DNA of 10,506 nt from GCA-2724215 sp015660315. GTDB lineage: Bacteria; Latescibacterota; UBA2968; UBA8231. Positions 1 through 8,300 of the stretch are shown here, in pieces (the stretch's first letter is position 1; each line of letters opens with the position of its first letter). Made by a program: the position numbers and the translations under genes. The stretch covers positions 1 to 10,506 of the forward strand of contig JAPYQE010000222.1 of assembly GCA_029941315.1 (NCBI GenBank), in the 5' to 3' direction. A model generated the notes under the pieces. The model saw nothing but the letters and a program-made list of their open reading frames with translations. It searched no databases and had not been told where the DNA came from.

Positions 1-2
1 TG

Positions 3-1208
3 ACGGCCCAGGTCGACTTTTTCTTACGACGTGGGGGGGATTACGCAGAATTCGTCGACCCGCTTTTTGCCGAGGCCAATGATGTCGATCCGGCCCGGGT
101 CGGGGTGCAAGTCGAGGTGGCGGCCGATGGCAGCTTTGTCTTAGCGGAAGTGCCTACTGGCCGGTGGGACCTGCACGCGGGGCTGCGCGGTTATCTGGAG
201 GCTTGGGTCCCCGGACTCGAACTCTTTCCAGCGCAAACGGTCGAAAATGTTTTGCCGGCCAGTCCCGGCAGCGGCGAGCGTTCGCGGATGTTGGGCGGTG
301 ACGTGACCGGCTATCTCGGAATGGATGGCGTGGGGACGCAGGACAATGAGGTCACTTTAGCCGATTGGGACTTCGTTGCAGCTTTTTTCGGCTTAGAGGC
401 AACCCCGGGTTCGGCAGGTGAACCCGCCGATATAACTGGCGACAACCTGGTCAATATCCAGGATTTGTCCCTGGTTGGGGCCAATTTTAGTCGCAGAGGT
501 CCAGTGCCCGTTTACAAGCGATCAGCGGTCCCGGGTGTGCAGCGGGCCGAGCTTATTGGTCCGGGGCAGCGCGTGAATGCGGGCGAGGTGGTCGAATTTA
601 TCGTCGTCGGCGAGGGGTTGGCGGGGATGAGAGCCTATGAATTGGAACTCGAATTTGACGCGGTGTACTGGCAGTGGGTCGCAGCCGATATAGATCGGGA
701 ACACGAATTGTTGGCGGCAGAGCACAAGATGGCTGATCGCTTGATTATAGGAGCGAGTAAAATTGGGCGTGACGGAGATTTACAGGGCGTCGAAGCGTTG
801 CTTAAATGGCGGTTGCAGGCGCTGCAGGATGGGGCACCGTTTCCGGTTTTGCGCCGAGCTAGCTTCGTCGAAGTGGATCACCGGCTCGTCGACGCGGTTA
901 TCGGTCATGGGGCCATAAGCACTCCGAAGCTTTTTGCCTTAGAGCAGAATAGGCCCAATCCGTTCAACCCGGAAACCTCGATCGACTTCACCGTGCCGGC
1001 CGACAGCCGGCAGGTGCGATTAGATATTTTCAATATGCTCGGGCAGCACGTCGCGGTGCTCTGGGATGGTGAGATGGCGCCGGGAGGACATCGTCTGCAC
1101 TGGCGCGGTTTGGACCAAGAGGGTCGCCCCGTCGCCAGCGGCGTCTATATCTACCGCTTGCAGAGCGGGGAACAAAGAATGGCTAAGCGCATGGTGCTGG
1201 TGAGATAA
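3..1208 (+). CDS. Secreted dockerin/cohesin-like protein with FlgD/T9SS-type C-terminal domain (5' partial)
   Basis: The reading frame is open from base 3, so the true start lies before the window and 401 residues are visible; the GTG at 105 falls inside a conserved domain and is not the start. Numbering from the codon at base 3: residues 1-98 are a transthyretin/carboxypeptidase-regulatory-like sandwich (pattern 'ADGSF...VPTG'). Residues 100-163 are a paired dockerin-like region whose second loop fits the F-hand pattern (D143, T145, D147, N151, D154); the first loop is interrupted. Residues 178-301 are a cohesin-like beta-sandwich ('AYELELEFD'). Residues 310-401 are a C-terminal domain with 'QNRPNPFNPETSIDF', 'LDIFNMLGQ' and 'SGVYIYRL', ending 'VLVR'. 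No cysteine is seen. The C-terminal architecture is paralogous to the gene ending at 10225. The next gene overlaps its stop by one base. The role is probably extracellular or surface structural; no catalytic motif is visible. The domain order is well supported, the biological function is not. Confidence 0.85.
   Translation, partial: TAQVDFFLRRGGDYAEFVDPLFAEANDVDPARVGVQVEVAADGSFVLAEVPTGRWDLHAGLRGYLEAWVPGLELFPAQTVENVLPASPGSGERSRMLGGDVTGYLGMDGVGTQDNEVTLADWDFVAAFFGLEATPGSAGEPADITGDNLVNIQDLSLVGANFSRRGPVPVYKRSAVPGVQRAELIGPGQRVNAGEVVEFIVVGEGLAGMRAYELELEFDAVYWQWVAADIDREHELLAAEHKMADRLIIGASKIGRDGDLQGVEALLKWRLQALQDGAPFPVLRRASFVEVDHRLVDAVIGHGAISTPKLFALEQNRPNPFNPETSIDFTVPADSRQVRLDIFNMLGQHVAVLWDGEMAPGGHRLHWRGLDQEGRPVASGVYIYRLQSGEQRMAKRMVLVR
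300..491 (+). other. Paired dockerin-like calcium-binding region in the first protein
   Basis: The second half reads as a canonical F-hand loop, 'DITGDNLVNIQD', with ligand positions 1, 3, 5, 9 and 12 filled by D, T, D, N, D, then a short helix ending in 'GANF'. The first half begins 'DVTG' but gains about ten residues before 'DNEVTLADWD', so its loop is not canonical. Dockerins bind calcium and dock onto cohesins in the known families. Which cohesin this one would meet, if any, is inference. Confidence 0.7.
1014..1051 (+). repeat. C-terminal-domain core repeat, copy 1
   Basis: This 38-base stretch encodes VRLDIFNMLGQ plus two bases of the next codons. It matches 10031-10068 at all but four positions by eye. 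The differences within VRLDIFNMLGQ are at third codon positions. The second gene's equivalent region is far more diverged (LQLFNSLG). Confidence 0.7.
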
Positions 1209-1210
1209 TG
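1199..1210 (+). promoter_or_regulatory. Overlapping stop/start TAATG with weak upstream GGTGAG
   Basis: The TAA stop of the first gene (1206-1208) shares its last A with the ATG of the second (1208-1210). A weak Shine-Dalgarno-like GGTGAG lies at 1199-1204, only three bases before the ATG, which is closer than usual. The arrangement is typical of translational coupling, in which ribosomes ending the first gene start the second. It supports one mRNA for both genes. Confidence 0.6.
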
Positions 1211-4200
1211 CGCGCCTTAATACACATAATCGCGTTCGCGCTGTGCGCGCTGACGGTCGACGTATGGGCGGCCTCGGTGGCCGTGCGGCAAACTGGTGGC
1301 CAGAGCGAATTCACCGCCGAACTGGGACAGATCGTCGATCTGGAGGTCTTTGTTGACGCGGGGACCGAAGAGCTAGCGGGCTTTAGTCTTTACCTGTCCT
1401 ATGACAGCGCCGTATTCAGGTTAGTACCCGCCGCTTTCGATAAGGCCGGGCAACCCCTGCCTTTCGCGACGACGAATTTTCTCGAGGGGATACCCCTGGT
1501 CAACGCGGTTGAAGAGCTCGGGGGCGAAACCATCTTGAGTTATACCGAGGCGGCCGGTGGGGTTTCGCGCAATACGGCGACGGGCCAGGGGGTCGCAGTG
1601 CGTTTTCAACTGGAAGTGGTGAGACGCACTCTCGGTGAGACGACTTCGATTCGCATTGAGGAACGTGGCCACAATCGCGCGTCCCACTATGTCCGTGCAG
1701 ACTTGCCTGGTATTGAGCAACGTTTTAGCGAACCGCTGGGTGAAGCGGAGGTGCGCGTTACCGGCTTCCGCATTTCGCCACGTCTGCCTGATTTGACGAT
1801 TATCGAAGGGGAGCGATTGGAAGTATTTGATTTGGACAACTTCGTCGATACGGTGGGGACCAGTGTTCTGTGGACGCATTCGCGGTTGAGCGAGATTGAA
1901 ACCACGATCGACGTAGAAACTAACCAGGTTACAATGCTCGCCCAGGCGGGTTTGGTTGGCGAGTGGAAAATGATCTTTACCGCGCTAGAGCTCAACGAAG
2001 GGTTGACGGCGTCGGATACAATTTATGTGCTGATATTGTCCCGGCCGAAAATTAGCGATTTTCCGGATACTTTGCGCTTTGCCGAGGATACGATCAACGA
2101 GGATCTCGACCTTGATGCCTTTGTCGCAGATATCGACCACGCTTTGGACAAATTGCTGTGGACTGCCTCTGAGGGCGACGATGTGCTGGCCGCGGTAGCT
2201 GAGGCCAGTCACGTGGTGAAATTGACTGCGACGCCCGATTTTTTTGGTAGTGAAGTCGTCTCTTTTATCGTCGATGATCCAACGGGTCTGGCCGATACGG
2301 TCGTGACGGTGGTTGAGGTTTTTCCCGTCAACGATCCGCCTGAGTCGATCGAGGTGTCGCCGGTCTATCCAGCCGAAGGGGCGCGGGTTTCTGTACCGCT
2401 GACCGATTTTTTTTCCGATCGCGACGACGATGTATCGAGCATGCAAGTTTTTCTTGAAGTTGAAGGTGGGGTCAGCGCGGAAATCATCGACGGCCAACTT
2501 GTCGTCAGCGGTCAAGCTGCCGGACGGGGTATTGTGCGTTTAACCGCGCAGGATACCTCAGGTGCCGTGGCGCAGACCCGGCAGGTGGCCGTCGTGTTGG
2601 GGCCTGGCGAGTCGGTCGGACCAGAAATCCAGCCGTTGGCTGAACAGCGCGTCCTCGGCGGCCAAGCCGTCGAGTTGACTTTGGCTGAATTGGCGGTGGA
2701 CGACAGTTCGGCGGTGGCATTGCTCTGGGAGGCTGTGCCCGATAGCGGTCTGTCGGCGATTGTCCAGGACGGCCAACTATTAATCAGCGGCGCCAGCGGA
2801 TTTTCCGGTAGCAGCAAGGTGCAGTTACGCGTTACAGATCCCGAAGGCAATCAGGACCAGGTCGATTTAAAGGTCAGCGTGCTCGGTCCCGACGACGCAA
2901 AAGGGCCGCAGATCTTCGCCCCCGGGGTCATCGGTTTGCGGCCGGGCGAGGAAAGGATAGTCGCGCTTGATGAGATCGTTGCTGATCCGGACGACCCGGA
3001 TGCGAATATCATATGGGATATTTTTCCTTCATCGGGTCTGAATGCTGTATTCGATTCGGGGACCCGGCAGTTAACACTTAGCGCCGGTGAGAACTTCGTC
3101 AAGCCGGCTTCGTTGGGGCTTGTGGCTTCGGATCCGAGTGGCGAACGCGCTTCGGCGGAGATACCGGTATTATTTGCGGCACCCGGCGATCCGCCACAAG
3201 TAGCCGATTTTAACTCGGTGAGTTTGGATAGTTTGAAGGCCGAGACCCGTTTGGACCTAGATCTGTTCGCCTTCGATGACTTGGACAAAAAAAGTGAGAT
3301 AGTTTGGGAGGTCGAAAGCGAGCCAGGGATCATTGCGGCACTCGATATGGTCACTCATGAATTAAAATTGAGCCGCGACCCCGATGCAATCGATCCGCCG
3401 ACCGCGACTCAGGTGCTCCTGAGAGCACGCGATACCGACGGACAGGAGACCACGGCTTTGATCACGGTGGGTTTGCCGCCGCTCTTTTCGTTGCAGCCCC
3501 TGCCCGATGTCGAACTTTTTCCGGGGCAGATCGACTCGAGTATAGTACTTAGCGATTACGCCGTCGGTGCGGCGGGTGGGTTGGCTCCCGCGCTGGTATG
3601 GCGCGTGGTGCCTTCGACGGCCGTCAACGTGATTCTGGACCCGCAATCGACCCGCGTGCTGATCGGTGTCGCCGATCCGACATTTTTTGGCAGCGAGATT
3701 GTCGAATTCACCGCTACCGACGAGTCTGGTCGCGAACGCCTACAGCGCTTGCGGGTGATCCTCAAGGGGGCAGGTCTGTCGCCGCAGATTCGCGTTCTTC
3801 CACGTTTGCAGTTGGAACTGGGACAAGTCGACGAGTCGGTTGACCTAGATGATTTTGTCGTCGACGACGATGTCGATGATCAGTTGAATTGGTCGGCTAG
3901 CGGGCAGCGACTGATGACGGTCGATATCGCCGCAGAGACGAGAGTAGTCACGCTGACGGCCGGGGACCTAGAGACCGGGGTCGACCAGATCCAATTTCTG
4001 GTCCGAGACCCTGCGGGCAATACTGCGCTCGGGGTGATGGAAGTCATCGTCGTCCAGGGGGGCTCTGCGCCAGAGATTGGCGCGTTGCCGCAGATCCTTA
4101 TCGAGGCGGGCAGCGAAGAATCGCAAGTCGCCCTATCGCCCTTTGCCGCCGATATAGACACGCCGGCCGAGGAGTTGAACTGGGAGGTTCTGGCCGAACC

Positions 4201-5287
4201 GGGCATCTCCGCCCGGATCGAAGGAGATCAGCTTTTTGTCTCGGTGCCGGCCGGCGAGGCCGGGATTCGCGTTTTGCACTTGACGGTCGAGGACCCGCAG
4301 GGCAACCAGACATCGGCCGAGATGGAAGTGTTGATCCAACAGGACGAGGTGCCGCCTGAGTTTACGCTGTCGGTCGGCAGGCATCCCGTCTTCAGTGAAC
4401 TCTTGGAGTTGCGGATCGCGGCGAGTGAGCAGCTACGCGAAGATCCCGAGGTTGAGGTTGATGACGAACTGCAGGAAGTCGAGCGTCTCGACGACGGCAC
4501 CTATCGGGTCAACTTTCTGCATCCGCCCGGAAATCAAGAGGAGCGGATGGCCGACATCGAGGTTACGGGATTTGACCCAGGCGGGAATGAGGGCCAGCGA
4601 GTGTTGATCGTGGCGCTAAAATGGATGGATGAGATGGGCGGCAATGTGCGCAGTCCGGACCCGCAATTGATGCTCAATGTGACTGATGCCGCAGCTGGGC
4701 CGGGCCAGATGGCCGTGCTCTATCAGTTGGGGGAGGCAGAGACGCCTCCCGGCAACGAGGGGCAGCCGGTGTATTCGGTCGATCTATTGCGCGGGCGCAA
4801 ACTCGACCATCCGGTAACGCTCAATTTCTTTCCCGGTGCCAATGAAGATCCGGCTTTGGGAATTCTGCGCTGGGACGAACTCGGGGGCGTATGGGAGGAA
4901 ATACCAACCCAGGTCGATCCCGTAACGGATTGGCTGGCGGCGACCGTGGGTGAATTGGGTCTTTTTCGTCTAGGCCGGGTCGAGCCAGAGAATCGGCAGG
5001 CGGCGATGAAACTGGGCAGCTATCCCAATCCCTTTTCGCCGAGTCGGGTACCGACCGCCAAGATCGTGTATCAAATTGACTCACCCGGCAAAGTGCAATT
5101 GCAGCTATTCAACTCGCTGGGGCACAGGGTGCGGACATTGGTCGACGAATTCCAGGAGGTCGGGGTGTGGACAGCGGCTTGGAATGGGCGCGATGCAGAG
5201 GGTACATCGTTGAGCAGCGGCATGTATTTCTATCAATTGCAAGAAGGCGGGCGGCGACACCACCGCGCACTGATCCTGGTGCGCTAA
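1208..5287 (+). CDS. Secreted protein: cohesin-like domain, nine Ig/cadherin-like repeats, FlgD/T9SS-type C-terminal domain
   Basis: This 1359-residue protein starts at an ATG followed by a plausible signal peptide (residues 1-21/22, hydrophobic 'LIHIIAFALCALTV', cleavage near 'VWA'). Residues 23-186 resemble a cohesin ('GQIVDLEVFVDAG', 'LAGFSLYLSYDSAVF'). Residues 187-1048 are nine tandem Ig/cadherin-like repeats of 92-98 residues. Their recurring elements are an opening 'P.I..LP', a 'V.L..F..D.D' stretch, 'L.W...P..G..A', and an end such as 'V.F.V.DP.G'. Residues 1049-1145 look like one more, divergent beta domain. Residues about 1146-1268 form another, in which 'LGILRWDELGG' and a closing 'GELGLFRLG' resemble domains often found just before such C-termini. 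Residues 1269-1359 are the C-terminal domain ('YPNPFSPS', 'LQLFNSLG', 'SGMYFYQL', end 'LVR'). The only cysteine seen is in the signal peptide, and the chain is acid-rich. It is probably an extended surface or matrix stalk. It lacks the dockerin present in both neighbours. No enzymatic motif is seen. Confidence 0.9.
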   Translation: MRALIHIIAFALCALTVDVWAASVAVRQTGGQSEFTAELGQIVDLEVFVDAGTEELAGFSLYLSYDSAVFRLVPAAFDKAGQPLPFATTNFLEGIPLVNAVEELGGETILSYTEAAGGVSRNTATGQGVAVRFQLEVVRRTLGETTSIRIEERGHNRASHYVRADLPGIEQRFSEPLGEAEVRVTGFRISPRLPDLTIIEGERLEVFDLDNFVDTVGTSVLWTHSRLSEIETTIDVETNQVTMLAQAGLVGEWKMIFTALELNEGLTASDTIYVLILSRPKISDFPDTLRFAEDTINEDLDLDAFVADIDHALDKLLWTASEGDDVLAAVAEASHVVKLTATPDFFGSEVVSFIVDDPTGLADTVVTVVEVFPVNDPPESIEVSPVYPAEGARVSVPLTDFFSDRDDDVSSMQVFLEVEGGVSAEIIDGQLVVSGQAAGRGIVRLTAQDTSGAVAQTRQVAVVLGPGESVGPEIQPLAEQRVLGGQAVELTLAELAVDDSSAVALLWEAVPDSGLSAIVQDGQLLISGASGFSGSSKVQLRVTDPEGNQDQVDLKVSVLGPDDAKGPQIFAPGVIGLRPGEERIVALDEIVADPDDPDANIIWDIFPSSGLNAVFDSGTRQLTLSAGENFVKPASLGLVASDPSGERASAEIPVLFAAPGDPPQVADFNSVSLDSLKAETRLDLDLFAFDDLDKKSEIVWEVESEPGIIAALDMVTHELKLSRDPDAIDPPTATQVLLRARDTDGQETTALITVGLPPLFSLQPLPDVELFPGQIDSSIVLSDYAVGAAGGLAPALVWRVVPSTAVNVILDPQSTRVLIGVADPTFFGSEIVEFTATDESGRERLQRLRVILKGAGLSPQIRVLPRLQLELGQVDESVDLDDFVVDDDVDDQLNWSASGQRLMTVDIAAETRVVTLTAGDLETGVDQIQFLVRDPAGNTALGVMEVIVVQGGSAPEIGALPQILIEAGSEESQVALSPFAADIDTPAEELNWEVLAEPGISARIEGDQLFVSVPAGEAGIRVLHLTVEDPQGNQTSAEMEVLIQQDEVPPEFTLSVGRHPVFSELLELRIAASEQLREDPEVEVDDELQEVERLDDGTYRVNFLHPPGNQEERMADIEVTGFDPGGNEGQRVLIVALKWMDEMGGNVRSPDPQLMLNVTDAAAGPGQMAVLYQLGEAETPPGNEGQPVYSVDLLRGRKLDHPVTLNFFPGANEDPALGILRWDELGGVWEEIPTQVDPVTDWLAATVGELGLFRLGRVEPENRQAAMKLGSYPNPFSPSRVPTAKIVYQIDSPGKVQLQLFNSLGHRVRTLVDEFQEVGVWTAAWNGRDAEGTSLSSGMYFYQLQEGGRRHHRALILVR
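1274..1765 (+). other. N-terminal cohesin-like domain of the second protein
   Basis: Residues 23-186 directly follow the predicted signal peptide. The pattern is that of cohesin/CBM-like nine-strand sandwiches: 'GQIVDLEVFVDAG', a strand with 'LAGFSLYLSYDSAVF', and later 'GQGVAVRFQLEV'. A similar 'LAGLSLFMSY' strand occurs in the third protein and 'AYELELEFD' in the first. In known systems cohesins bind dockerins. True binding cannot be judged here, since many cohesin-like sandwiches outside cellulosomes have no tested partner. Confidence 0.6.
1766..4351 (+). repeat. Nine tandem Ig/cadherin-like protein repeats of about 95 residues
   Basis: Repeat starts fall at residues 187, 279, 375, 471, 566, 661, 759, 857 and 954, with the following domain at 1049. 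Spacings are 92, 96, 96, 95, 95, 98, 98, 97 and 95 residues. Each unit carries a 'D.D/DD' acidic turn, a central 'L.W' or equivalent, and an end strand with 'DP.G' or 'D.SG', a pattern known from calcium-stiffened cadherin-like and tandem-95 adhesins. DNA identity between units looks low, so this is an old protein-level repeat rather than a recent DNA duplication. Confidence 0.85.
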
Positions 5288-5311
5288 GAGCAATAAACGA
5301 GCGGTGTAGTT
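5288..5311 (+). other. 24-base gap between the second and third genes
   Basis: The gap is too short for an independent terminator plus promoter, and no hairpin is visible. No strong Shine-Dalgarno is seen, only a weak GAG-containing stretch (ACGAGCGG). The start of the third gene is AT-rich compared with its surroundings, which would keep the initiation region unstructured. The gap supports co-transcription with the preceding gene. Confidence 0.5.
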
Positions 5312-8300
5312 ATGAAGAAAATAAAAGCGATATATATGATCTGGTGCCTGGGCTGGATGGCAGTGCAGGCTACTCCGGTTTCGGCCGGTGCTAATGAGTG
5401 GACCCAGGCCGGCACGGGCATAACGGCCGAGGTAAATGCCTTTGCGCAGCATCGTGGACAGAGTCAAACGCTCTATGCTGGTGCGCAAAATGGTTTTTAC
5501 TACAGCGCGGACGGCGGCAAGAGTTGGTCGTTGCGCGGTCCGAGTCTGGTCGATCGCAGCATATTGAGCTTGGCGGTTGCCCCGGAGAATGGCGACCGGC
5601 TCTATGCCGGGCTGAATACCGGCTTGTTCCAAAGCGCCGATGGTGGCGAGTCCTGGGCGGTGGTAGACGCGGTGGGGCCGGGCGTGTTGGCGGTGGGCAC
5701 CGGGGCGGAGGGCAGGGTATATGCGGCGACCTTTGGTCGCGGGGTGTTTACTAGCCGAGATGCAGGAGTGAGTTGGGCGGTTGCCGGTTCGGAGTTGGAA
5801 AGCGATATCATCTTTGCCTTGGCCGCACATCCATTGCAGGCATTGACGGTTTATGCCGGCACGGCGCGGGGTCTTTTCGAAAGCCGCGACGGCGGTGGGA
5901 GCTGGGTTTCGGCGGGCGAGAAATTGGATGGTTTGAGCGTGCGCGATATCTATCTTTCTGCCGACCCGCAAGACGCAGGACAGATCGTCGTGGCGACCTA
6001 TGGGGCGGGCATATGGCTCAGCGGCGACGACGGTCAGACCTGGCAGACGGCCAACGATGGGCTAGGCGATCTCAATGCGCGCAGCGTCGAAGTCGACCCA
6101 GATGTGGACCAGTTAATCTATACGGCCACAGCGAATGGCGGCTTTTACCGTTCGAAGGACGGCGGCGCGAATTGGAACGCGGTCAACGATGGGCTGGAGA
6201 ATTTGACGACGCGCTGGGTGGCAACTGTTACAGATGGCCGCATTCTCGGCGGCGGTGTCGGCAACGGGATTCAGGAGATTCGCTTTGAACCCGAACCACA
6301 GATTCGCTTAGGGACGGCGGCCCTGGACTTCGGGATGGTCTCGGTGGGGATGCCGAGTGTGCAGACGTTGGATATTGTCAACGACGGCCAGGTTGACCTA
6401 GTCATATCAAATTTGAGTATCGATCGCCAAAGCGGTTTTTCGGTCAGTCCGGCGAGCGCGAGGGTTGCTCCGGGGGCCAGCGTTGCGGTCGAAGTGCGCT
6501 TCCAGCCGACGGTGCGCGGCACGGCGTCCACTGCGCTTGTCGCGCGCAGTAATGACCCCGACGAAGACGCGGTGTCGGTCGCGTTGAGCGGTACCGGCGT
6601 ATTGGCCGAACTCAGTGTGCAACCCGCGGTTATCGCCTTTGGTGAAGTGCGCGCGGGCAGTTTTCTGGATACCACGGTCATCTTGACCAATACAGGCAAT
6701 GCGGCGTTGAAACTGCGCAATGCATTTATCGAAAATGCCTCGTTTCGCATTTTGAACTTCCAGCCGCAGACCCTGGCACCGAACCAAAGCCTCGGCGTGA
6801 CGATCCGCTTCTTGCCGCTGGTGGCGCGGGGGATGAGTTCGCAATTAGTGGTTGTAGATGCCATCGGCCGCAATGAGATTGGAGTCGACGGTGTCGGTAC
6901 GGCACCGGATATCAGTGTGTCCTCCATGGCCTTGGATTTTGGCACGGTGGATCTCCAGTCTTCTAAGACTCTGGCGCTGTCGGTGTCGAATAGCGGCAAT
7001 ATTAATTTGAATATCCTCGAATTGCTACTGGAGGGCGAAGCCTTTCGCATTGATGGAGAGGCGCCTATCACCATCGCGTCCGGTCAGGTGCAAGAGATCA
7101 ACGTGACTTTCCTGCCGCTTGCCGCAGGGGACGACTACGGATCGCTGCAGATCGAAAGCGACGCTCCCGGGCGGCTCTCCTCGACCACGATCAGCTTAAA
7201 AGGCGCCGGCGGGGCATTGGCTTTGCGGCCCTTAACGGAGTTGGTTGCGGGTGTCGGACCGGCGGATATGCTGGTGGTCGATCTCGATCAAGATGGCGCC
7301 TTAGACTTGGCCATCGCCGATTCGGCTGGCGGCCAGTTGCGGGTATTGTTCAACGACGGCACCGGTCAGTTCCTCGAACCTGTCGTCTATCCGTCCGCCT
7401 CATCGTCCTATGGCGATTGGGACCAACCCGTGGCACTGGCGGCGGCGGCGATTTTCGGCAACGGGCTGGACTTGGTCATCGGCGATCCGGTCGCCCGGTC
7501 TATTTCTATTCTGCAGAACGATGGCACGGGTTTCTTCGATATAAGCCGTGAGGACATCTTTATCGGACATCAGATCGCCGACGTGCTCACTGCGGATCTC
7601 GACGCCGACGGCGATTTCGATATCGCCGTCGCCAATCGCGATGCTGCCTCGGTTACGGTGCTGTTCAATAATGGCGAGGGCAGTTTCAACGCGCGCATCA
7701 CCTGCGATGTCGAAGCCGGACCAACGGCGCTATTGGCGACGCATCTCGATCCCGACGAACATGCCGACCTGGTCGTGGCGAATAGCACTTCCGGTACGGT
7801 CTCCGTGCTCTTTGGCAACCGCAACGGCGGTTTCGAGACCCGGCAAGATTTTGTCGTCGGTATCGATCCGGCTGCGCTATCGATGGCCGACTACGACGCG
7901 GACGGCGACAATGACGTGCTGGTCGGCAGTCGCGGTAGTCGTGATGTGGCAATCTTGCAAAACGACGGCACCGGCGGCCTGACATTGGTCCAGCGGATTA
8001 GCGTCGGAGTGCCGGTGGTCGACTTGGCGCTTACCGACCTGACGGCTGATATATTCAGTGATCTGGTAGTGGCCAGCTCGACCGGATCGCATCTGGTTTT
8101 TCTCGAAAATGAAGCCGGCACGGGTTTCGTCTCGCGTGATATTCTCACCTCGCAGGTGCCGGTGCGCCGCGTTGGTGTTGCGGATTTGAATGCCGACGGT
8201 GCCAATGATATCGTTGCCTTGTTCGCCGGCGAAGGGCAGGTGCAGGTGTTTCTTAATGAAGACGCGCGCCGGCTCGATGCTCCCCGATCGCCAACCGGCG

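Noticed and set aside
105..107. GTG at 105 as the start of the first gene
   Set aside because: The frame is open and clearly coding back to base 3, and the GTG lies inside a domain that aligns with the third protein. There is also no signal peptide after it.
5105..5971. 288-residue minus-strand open frame
   Set aside because: It lies opposite two well-supported genes, crosses their boundary, and shows no recognisable motif; it is the kind of antisense frame expected in G+C-rich coding DNA.
5504..6175. Sialidase activity from the Asp-box propeller
   Set aside because: Asp boxes are structural and shared by many non-enzymes; the arginine triad and other catalytic residues of sialidases could not be identified.
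6271..7074. 267-residue minus-strand open frame
   Set aside because: It is entirely antisense to the ASH domains of the third gene, with a low-complexity serine/arginine-rich product and no family resemblance.
7548..7982. 144-residue plus-strand open frame
   Set aside because: It is an out-of-frame reading of the FG-GAP repeats; its serine/arginine/threonine-rich product reflects the repeat codons.
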